A model generated the notes under the pieces. That model worked only from the letters and a program-made list of their open reading frames with translations, did not search any database and was not told the origin of the DNA. DNA of 64,000 nt, from contig OZ024835.1 in assembly GCA_964016985.1 (NCBI GenBank), forward strand, positions 66,238,828 through 66,302,827, written 5' to 3'. This document shows positions 57,101-64,000 of this stretch, in pieces (position 1 is the stretch's first letter; every line of letters begins with the position of its first letter). The DNA comes from Anodontia alba. Taxonomy: Eukaryota; Mollusca; Bivalvia; Lucinida; Lucinidae. Made by a program: the position numbers and the translations under genes.

Positions 57101-57312
57101 ATATATCTTGGCAGAATTGTTCCTTTGGTGATCCTCTTTCAAGATTCAGTTCAAGCTATCATGATGCATGAAAAAACACATGGCCACTGGGGAGCAGGGC
57201 TATGAAATTTATGAAAAAATCTTAGAGCAGTGAACTTGGCTGAAACTTCAACAGTAAGTATGCAAAGCTGTTTGCTCAGGTGAGCGATATAGGACCATCA
57301 TGGTCCTCTTGT
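54165..57312 (+). mobile_element. large satellite-bearing element (pearl-like?), 17 units of ~166 bp
   Basis: The ends are complementary: AGCTCACCTGAGC at 54169 and GCTCAGGTGAGC at 57274. The left end has a GCCGAAGGC hairpin, then a CGTCGTC/GTCCGTCC microsatellite. The right end has AGGACCATCATGGTCCT and CTCTTGTT. Between them a unit starting CAGAAACCACTGGACCGATT repeats at 54445, 54611, 54777, 54943, 55091, 55256, 55422, 55588, 55757, 55922, 56087, 56253, 56418, 56582, 56749, 56912 and 57079. Each holds a CATGGCCGCCAGGGGGCGGG segment and a TATATATCTATATAGAAAA segment. The layout recalls oyster pearl elements (Helitron-related), but that is a comparison from memory. Open frames across units are incidental. 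Confidence 0.8.
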
Positions 57313-57633
57313 TCTCAGTTGATTTTTCAGTTCCCCTCCTATATTGTACTATTATTTCTGACATCCTCCACTTCCGGCTAAAGATTTTCAATTTAGTCTT
57401 CTTTATCTATAACTACAATTCCGGGTCTGTTGACAGCTGATATCATCATTATGCAATATTTTTATATGTGTTTCACTGTTATGCTTCGCGGGTGGTGTGG
57501 AGGGCCCCTATACGGTCCGATCATATGTTCGAAGTTTGGAGCTGCGCCTTAGCTTGGGGTTGGGGGCTGTGGTGAGGGTTCGTGAGGATGAAACTGGATA
57601 AAGAGCCATCCCCTCCACACACACGCACGCTAC
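57313..57633. other. intronic noncoding sequence, nothing recognised
   Basis: Includes a GC-richer patch at 57485-57630. No gene or repeat family seen. Confidence 0.4.
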
Positions 57634-58160
57634 AGTAGAAGTAGCCATGAGTACTCGTCTTTGTTTATCATTGTGATTAATTTGATTTTTATGTTTTCGC
57701 TTTGATGTATTGACTGAGGTGGGAGCCTTTATGCGAACCGAATCTTTTTTATGTATTTCTGTATTAAGTGTAGCATCGGGACGGGACCCAGGGTGAAGTT
57801 GGTTAGCTGTAAAAGTGCTTTAACCCACCCCCACCCCCTCTCCCCCGGGTTTATTCTACGAGTACTGACCGTTCTAAGGCGGTGGTCCCGATGTTAGTCT
57901 TACTCCTTGTTGCTTTGTGGTTTATTCTATGAGGCAATTGGTTTTATGTCTTACCTTGTGTTATTTTGTTCTTGTGTTTATCAGTCCTTTTAGCATTGCG
58001 ATTACCTCGCTTGGGGAAGAGAGAGCTAATCTTAGTGCTTTTCGTACGTTTGTTCGATTTCCGCTTGTATGGTTTTGTCTGTTTCCTCTTCCTCTTTGTG
58101 TCTGGAAGGGCTACGGTTTGTGATTGTGGCACTCCCTGGACTTTTCTCTTATCTTTTTTT
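57634..58160 (+). mobile_element. Penelope-like 3' region, long tail
   Basis: From ACAGTAGAAGTAGCCATGAG through TTATGCGAACCGAATC, the CACCCCCACCCCCTC expansion near 57826 and TTTATTCTATGAGGCAATTG to GCACTCCCTGGACTTTTCTC, then TTATC and T7. It is one of the longest untranslated-region copies on the plus strand. 58161-58589 downstream shows nothing recognised. Confidence 0.9.
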
Positions 58161-58589
58161 ACTGCCTGGGTGCCTTCATATATATTTAAGTGCTTTCTCT
58201 TCACTTTTGGAGAGATTTATTGATCCTTACTTCTGTAGGTTATATGTGTTTTTCTTTACCGTCCCTGTATCTTTATATGTCTCCTTCGATATGCCGCTGT
58301 CCTTTACAGGGGTGTAAATTCACTTTTCTTGTTTTTAAGCACATCTTTTTAACATCCTCCCACTGTGCTATTCTTCTCTTGTCCGTAGAAAAAACTCACG
58401 TTTTTATTCTGCGCTCCCATTCAGCTAAGTAAATAAAAGAACTCAGGAACTGATACAGTCAGATCTACATCAAGCCCCCAACACCAAAGGCAAAGACAGA
58501 CATATACAATAAAGTGGCCTCAAAATGAACAGCTGACAAACAGAAATGACAACTGATTTCCAAAAAGATAGGGAAACTGGTACCAAAAC

Positions 58590-58806
58590 TATTGTCGTCT
58601 GCTTTGTCATCTGCTTGTGATTTCAAAAGTCATTTTTGCAAACAGTGTGGACCCAGATCAGACTGCTCTTCTAGGAGCAGTCTGATAAGGGTCCACACTG
58701 TTTGCCTGTATGCAAAAATAGGTTTGAAAAGTCTGCAAGAATATTCAGCAGACGACATAAACAGACGACATTTTCAGATGCAGTTTTTCTTGGCGCTTTA
58801 AGGGTT
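58590..58806. mobile_element. hairpin element, second copy of the 39866 type
   Basis: It starts GTCGTCTGCTTTGTCATCTG and ends near GGCGCTTTAAGGGTTAA. The inner stem CAGACTGCTC-TTCTA-GAGCAGTCTG is almost perfect. Similarity to 39866-40083 is about 90% by eye. Confidence 0.85.
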
Positions 58807-58879
58807 AATATGCAATCAACTTACATAATTGTGAAAAAAGAAAAAAACATAGAAAAGTGAAACAGTACAAACCAATTAA

Positions 58880-59020
58880 CAAAAAGTACCACCATTACAA
58901 AAAGTACCACCATTACAAAAAAAATACCACCATTACAAAAAATACCACCATTACAAAAAATACCACCATTACAAAAAGTACCACCATTACAAAAAGTACC
59001 ACCATTACAAAAAGTACTGC
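58880..59020. repeat. 18-bp minisatellite
   Basis: The unit ACCACCATTACAAAAAGT repeats about eight times with small A-run length changes. Confidence 0.9.
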
Positions 59021-59255
59021 CATAAAAGTCTGCTAACACCTTAGCTTTACCTACCTTCTCTTTTTGAGACAATTAACGTTGAATGTCGGGGCCTGTTTTC
59101 TGGGCTAAGTAGGAGTAAAGGGGCCGTCTGAGGTGGTGTAAGACGGAAGAGGAATAGTCAGTTTTTCATCTGCTGAACTAACCCAAGGGAATGGTAAAGA
59201 ACTGTTGGGGGCTTTTTTTCTGTTTTCTTTTGTCCCTTTGGTTAAAGAACAATAG

Positions 59256-59256
<1 letters not shown>

Positions 59257-59300
<44 letters not shown>

Positions 59301-59302
59301 GC
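59257..59302. repeat. (TTA)n microsatellite
   Basis: About 15 TTA triplets. A G run of about 20 at 59412-59431 follows T-rich sequence. The Leu-rich frame over this is an artefact. Confidence 0.92.
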
Positions 59303-59592
59303 TAAATATGATTATATATGATTATATTTATATTAATAAAAAAGGTTATAATTTATTTTTTTTATTCATTTTATTTTATTTTTCTTTATTAATGTTTCTT
59401 TCTTTTTTTTTGGGGGGGGGGGGGGGGGGGGCACTTAGTTGTACCATCCGTATTTTACTTCTTTGTATACTGACTATTTACTTCTATATCCCTATTTGAC
59501 TTAATTACCGTATATATCCTTAAAGACAAGCATTTTCGTAGTCTTCGGATTGCACCCCTGTAATTTTGTCTAATTTTTCATAAAAGCATGAG

Positions 59593-59658
59593 TAGTATAG
59601 GACGGCACTATGGGTACCACTTATGGGAAAGTGGTACCCATAGTGCCGTCCTATACTA
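59593..59658. repeat. perfect 29-bp inverted repeat (hairpin)
   Basis: The arm TAGTATAGGACGGCACTATG followed by GGTACCACT pairs perfectly with its complement across the loop TATGGGAA. It is isolated; I saw no second copy. Confidence 0.9.
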
Positions 59659-59854
59659 TTAGCATGTGTAGGAAGTACTCATATTTCGACTTGCGGATGC
59701 AGTTAAAATGAGTACCAACAAATGCTTTTATAAGACAATATCTCAGAAGCATCATTAAATACGCCCCTAACGTGATAAAAAGGGCCGTATCCGGAACTAC
59801 GAACTGGAAGTTGGTGGAAATGCTAAATGTTATCGAATTTTAAAAATGAGTCTT

Positions 59855-60080
59855 GCCATGCGAAAACGTATCTTCGGGCATATACAGATAGCGATGGCCC
59901 AGATCCGCCTGCGCATCTGCGCAGTCTGATCAGAGCCTTCACCGTCCGCTAACAGAATCATTGGATACTACAAAATGTATAAATGGAGAGCAAAGGCTTG
60001 GATGATACTTTGCACATGCGCAGGATGAGCCCAATATGAAATTTGCGCATGTTCGAAGGCACTCTTTCGCGTGACAGGGG
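59855..60080. mobile_element. hairpin element (GACAGTGAAG family)
   Basis: The inner hairpin GATGGCCCAGATCCGCCTGC / GCAGTCTGATCAGAGCCTTC lies at 59892-59942. The flanks GCGAAAACGTATCTTCGGGC and GTTCGAAGGCACTCTTTCGC are inverted with respect to each other. Same family as 21786-21985. Confidence 0.7.
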
Positions 60081-60190
60081 CCATCTACGTATCTGCAATA
60101 TCCGATTTTTCTTTCCAGTAGACTCCGCATACAACGTCGAGACGACGTCGTACCGACGTTTTGTATTTATTGACTTGGTTTAGAATCTAC

Positions 60191-60393
60191 CTGTATTTTT
60201 CCATAAAGCTGGTTTGGAGGTTTCCTTCTTTGTTCTGACAACAATTTCCTTTCGACTGACAGAAGTGGTCGACGTCACAGAAAGCACAATAAGTTGTAAC
60301 AGATGCATATTGTTCACCCAGTGACTGAGGTTCACAGTACATCTGTACCACCTGATATGTGAGTAGAATAATCAAGGTGAACATACCAGGCAT
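60191..60393 (-). CDS. adhesion/methuselah-like GPCR, exon 1 (signal peptide)
   Basis: ATG at 60393 opens a classical signal peptide (MFTLIILLTYQVVQMYC core). A short Cys-rich module follows: YCAFCDVDHFCQSKGNCCQ, a C-x2-C-x4-C-x5-CC pattern resembling somatomedin-B-like starts of receptor ectodomains. The frame runs to AAATACAG|GTAGAT, a good donor at 60191/60190, leaving two bases of a split codon. Exon 2 supplies the third base. The following intron would be 21.3 kb. Alternatively this belongs to a neighbouring paralogue or another secreted protein; phase agreement and matching Cys-rich character favour one gene. Confidence 0.55.
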
Positions 60394-60519
60394 TTCAAAT
60401 TATACAGATTCGTGTTCCTCTAGCTGTAGACAATGTTACCTGCAAAAAAACTCGTTCATTATATTTCATATTATAAAAACTTCTCAACATTCGTTTCTCT
60501 GTATAAAATAATATCACAA

Positions 60520-60597
<78 letters not shown>
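60520..60597. repeat. (GA)n microsatellite
   Basis: About 78 bp of GA with one AAAG interruption, 130 bp upstream of the receptor start codon (on the opposite strand). 60598-61165 downstream has nothing recognised. Confidence 0.93.
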
Positions 60598-60602
<5 letters not shown>

Positions 60603-61167
60603 CGTATCGCTAATTTGTTTTCTATTTGTTTCTATACACACCGGTCGTCCTGGTAATAAGAGTACGGTTGAGTGAAAAAGTGTGCGGTTGAAAAATCTTG
60701 GCTATGATAGGGACATGCAAAAGAAAAATACAACAACAAAAACATTTTATTTTGGATTGTTAATATAAATTGAACTATGTTTCCCCCTTTAAAGAACACG
60801 TAAACCCCTACTGTCAACATTATTCTGTCCAAGCTTACCTGAAGAACTTGGCGTCGAAAACATTAAAACGCCGTAAGATTTAAGACTTTGGTCTTTTACT
60901 TTGTTTATTTCCTATTTTTATTGACTTCATGACGAAATAAGCATTGAATAATTACGTTTTATCTATTTTCTTAACACAAAGCATATAAAGGCAAGGTTAT
61001 GAAAAATAAAATATCATTTTACTAAACAATAGCTGAATAAGTCCGATTGCGGTAATAAAAGTATATGTATAAGCCCTGTTGCGGTTGTATATAACAGCAC
61101 ATGTTGCTAAAAGTAATGTAGGGAATCATTTTTGAGGAAAACAAATCTATTGTTTCTTTTCAAACAA

Positions 61168-61590
61168 AAAAAAAAAAAAAAAGGTAAGAGAAAAGTCCAG
61201 GGAATGCCTCAATCACAAACAGCAGTCCTTCCCAGACACAAAGAGGAAGAGGAAACCGACAAATCCAAACAAGCACAAATCGATCAAACGTACGAAAGGC
61301 ACTAAGATTAGCTCTCCCCCAAGCGAGGTAATCGCAATGCTAAAAGGACTGAAAAACACAAGAACAAAATGGCACAAGGTAAGACATACAACTAATCGCC
61401 TCGTAGAATAAACCACAAAGCAACAAAGGGTAAGACTAACACCGGGACCACCGCCTTAGAACGGTCAGTAGAATAAACCACCGCGGGGTTTAAAGCACTT
61501 TTACAGCTAGCCAACTTCACCCTGGGTCCCGATGTTACTCTTAATACAGAAACACATAAAAACTCGGTTCGCATAAAGGCTCCCAACAAC
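61168..61590 (-). mobile_element. Penelope-like 3' region
   Basis: A run, then GGTAAGAGAAAAGTCCAGGG at 61182, then all main-subfamily blocks in order to GTTCGCATAAAGGCTCCCAA at about 61587, where an ACA microsatellite begins. It has a few-base deletion in the AGCTCTCCCCCAAG segment. Confidence 0.9.
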
Positions 61591-61763
61591 AACAACAAAG
61601 GCATCAAGTCTTTTTGATTTTTATACTTATCCGTTAAATAACACAATTTCTCACAATATGTACACATGAAAAAGATTTGTTTCGAGTCTCAAACAAACAT
61701 TAGGATTTTGTAGCATAAATTGCAACTGAATTCCATTTGAGTCGGGAAACAACATTTCCTACA

Positions 61764-62040
61764 CATCACGAAAACGTGCCTATATAATTTTGACCCCCTT
61801 AAACCCCACTTTTATACAGTAAAACTGGGGTTTACAGGGGTATACATTATTTTTCTTATTTCTGCTCAAAAACATAGATTGTGGGTACTCGTTAGAACCG
61901 CCTCAGCGAGGCGGTTCTAACGAGTACCCACAATCTTTGTTTTGAGCAGAAATATGAAAAATATCAGATTTTTTTTTTATCTGAAATTTGTCATTTTTTG
62001 GTGGTAAAATTTTCATTTGAATAGGCGCGTTTTCGTAATG
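61764..62040 (+). mobile_element. foldback MITE copy F
   Basis: Complete, with perfect palindrome arms and apex CGCCTCAGCGAGGCG. Ends CATCACGAAAACG and GTTTTCGTAATG. 62041-62942 downstream is AT-rich with A and GTTT runs and no recognised gene. Confidence 0.92.
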
Positions 62041-62942
62041 ATTGATGCGCGCACAGCGACGACGTAGATCAGTGCATCCGCTTTATACAACACTGCCACA
62101 TTTATTGATTCAAGATAAACATGATTTGGATTGAAGGTACATGTACATTCTTAAGAGAAAATTATTTTTACCTTGTTTGTAATGAGAAACATCTTTTGCT
62201 TGTTTGTTTGTTTTTGTACTGTTTTTGTTTCCAACGTGTCCAGCACTTTGCATGATCTGGCATGGACTGGCTCTCGGCTTTAGCAATGAACTGAGGGTAT
62301 CAGAGAACCAGTTCAGGCACAAGTACGGTGGTTAAAAATGTGGACCAGAACGTAAGAATTTTAGATAATAATGATGATTTTAATATATATCTGAAATAAG
62401 CAAATACATATTTATTATATTAATTATAGAGGCGCGATAAAGGTTGGAAATAAACTTAAGAGAGAAATATATAATACTATATAAATGTATCCTATTTCTT
62501 TTAGGAATAAAAGTGGTCGCGAGATGGAAATCTATTGTCGATTATGAAATTACAAATGTAAATTACGTAAATAAAAGATGTGTATATAAAACAAACAAAC
62601 AAACAATAAATAAAAAAAAAAAAAAAAAAAAAAGAAAGAAAAACAGTGCCGCAGTTACTGATTCAAGATAAACTTGATTTGATTGAAAGGACCTTATTAA
62701 GAGAAAATTCTCTTAACCTCATTTGTAATGAGAAACATGTTTTGTTGCTGCTGTTGATAATGTTGTTTGTTTGTTTGTTTCTTGTTTGTTTGTTGTTCTT
62801 ATTTCACTTCTGAGGATCATAAACATTAAACTTTGTGGTCTTGTCAGAAAGTCTACGAGGCTCTTTCGTTTCCGTTTCGGTTTGGTACAAACTTATACAA
62901 ATAATTTGTTCGTATACATATGGGCACAAATCATGCTCCTCT

Positions 62943-63200
62943 CATCACGAAAACATACCTAAGTATATAATTTTGACCCCCTTAAACCCCACTTTTATAT
63001 AGTAAAACCGTGGTTTACAGGGGTATACATTATTTTGCTTATTTCTGCTCAAAACATAGATTGTAGGTACTCATTAGAACCGCCTCGCCTATGTTTTTGA
63101 GCAAAAAAAATGAAAAATATCAGAGATTTTCTTATCTGAAAATTTTCAGTTTTTGGAGGAAAAAAAATCTATATATTTGAATAGGCGTGTTTTCGAAATG
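62943..63200 (+). mobile_element. foldback MITE copy G, half palindrome
   Basis: Both termini are present (CATCACGAAAACATACC and GTTTTCGAAATG), but the right arm of the central palindrome has been lost: GAACCGCCTCGCC is followed directly by TATGTTTTTGAGC. It is a natural deletion derivative. Confidence 0.9.
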
Positions 63201-63404
63201 TTTCGCTGACCTGTGTCTGTTATGTTACGAGACATTTTCCTTTGTTGCTGTTCTTCTTTGTGCGTCTGTGGTTGCATATGTGGCGTTTGTGTTGTCCTTA
63301 TTTGTTCATATTCTCTCCTCGCAAGGGCTGTTTCGTGATTGTTGCATTTTCTGGGTATCTTCACTTATATTTTATGCTGTCGTTTTCTCACGAAAATCAG
63401 GCCA

Positions 63405-63970
63405 GTACTGTCGGAGTATTCAATTCAACGTCTCGGTATCTGGATGACTTACGAAATATTGACATGAATATTTTGAACAAACGGTTGATACAATTAATCC
63501 AAAAGAATTTCATTTATCTCTTTCGGCGCCAAATTTCAGACGACATGAACTTTGTGGTCTGCTTTTTTTTAAACAAACTACCGCTTGGAAAGAAGTTTAT
63601 ATGTAAAGTTGACAGACTGAATGTCAAACAGTGTAGATCAAGATGAGACGGCTCATGAGCCGTCTCGTCAGGATCTATGCTGTTTGCAAAAGCCTATTAT
63701 TATCCCTGTGGCAGTGAAAGAGTTAAATAGAACTAACACCTCTGACATCGAATCCTCGTTTCTGGATTTAATATATCAATATCTAACGACATAATGTCTA
63801 CCAAAATTTATAACAAACGTGAGGACTTTGATTTTGATATTGTAATTTTTCCATTTTTGGATGGCGATGTTCCTCGTGCTACATTCTATGGTGTATATAT
63901 TTCTCAGTTAATTTGTTTTGCTGGAGCATCTAGTGAAGTCAGTGACTTTTATAATCGAAATAAATTTTAA
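63405..63970 (+). pseudogene. Penelope-like reverse transcriptase fragment
   Basis: FNSTSRYLDDLRNIDMNIL at about 63420-63476 is the catalytic loop of the same RT family as at 16-17 kb, here with both Asp residues. 63500-63720 is replaced or interrupted by unrelated sequence holding a CAAACAGTGT hairpin (63625-63689, stem GATGAGACGGCTC/GAGCCGTCTCGTC). The RT frame then resumes with TSDIESSFLDL at about 63740 and KREDFDFDIV, then FLDGDVP at 63810-63870, ending at a TAA at 63968. Further 3' sequence of the element may lie beyond the window. Confidence 0.7.
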
Positions 63971-64000
63971 CTGCTTAACTTCATAAGCATGAGTACCGTT

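Overview
This is animal nuclear DNA, almost certainly from a mollusc and most likely a bivalve. It is AT-rich, gene-poor and packed with nested repeats. It shows intron-sized gaps with GT/AG junctions, tRNA-headed SINEs, LINE, Penelope-like, Ty3/gypsy and mariner remnants, and hairpin-type and satellite-bearing elements of kinds I associate with bivalve genomes. There is no bacterial-style gene layout. The species assignment is inference.

Only one host gene can be argued for: a seven-transmembrane receptor of the adhesion/secretin/methuselah-like type on the minus strand. I see three exons: a signal-peptide exon at 60191-60393, a Cys-rich ectodomain exon at 38260-38926, and an exon with the rest of the ectodomain plus all seven membrane helices at 33649-35211. 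The implied introns are about 21.3 kb and 3.0 kb, the reading phases match at both junctions, and the predicted protein is about 810 residues. Nearly everything from 35 to 60 kb is therefore intron filled with transposable elements.

Layout: 0-1.3 kb, 171-bp tandem repeat and a dead mariner. 1.5-9.3 kb, five copies of a foldback MITE, four SINE copies, small hairpin elements and a degenerate A/T-rich array. 9.3-12.4 kb, minisatellite and microsatellites. 12.5-20.7 kb, a thicket of Penelope-like retroelement (PLE) copies, including a reverse transcriptase (RT) pseudogene at 16.2-17.6 kb and a second lineage at 19.9-20.7 kb. 22.4-33.0 kb, an endogenous retrovirus-like Ty3/gypsy element with two ~0.8 kb LTRs, broken gag, pol and F-type env, and an intact extra ORF between env and the 3' LTR. 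33.6-38.9 kb, receptor exons 2 and 3 with a satellite-type element in the intron. 39-49 kb, hairpin elements, a LINE 3' fragment and a LINE with EN and RT domains that is interrupted by a SINE and two PLE tails. 49-54 kb, more PLE copies, one interrupted by an inverted copy. 54.2-57.3 kb, a large element containing 17 satellite units of ~166 bp. 57-64 kb, PLE tails, hairpins, receptor exon 1, two more MITEs and an RT fragment at the right edge.

Nesting gives a relative history: MITE into SINE; SINE and PLE tails into the LINE; PLE tail into the retroviral env; PLE into PLE. The commonest family is the PLE lineage, with about 20 copies that share a 3' end (TTTTCTCTTACC followed by a T run) and differ at their 5' ends, as expected of target-primed retrotransposition.
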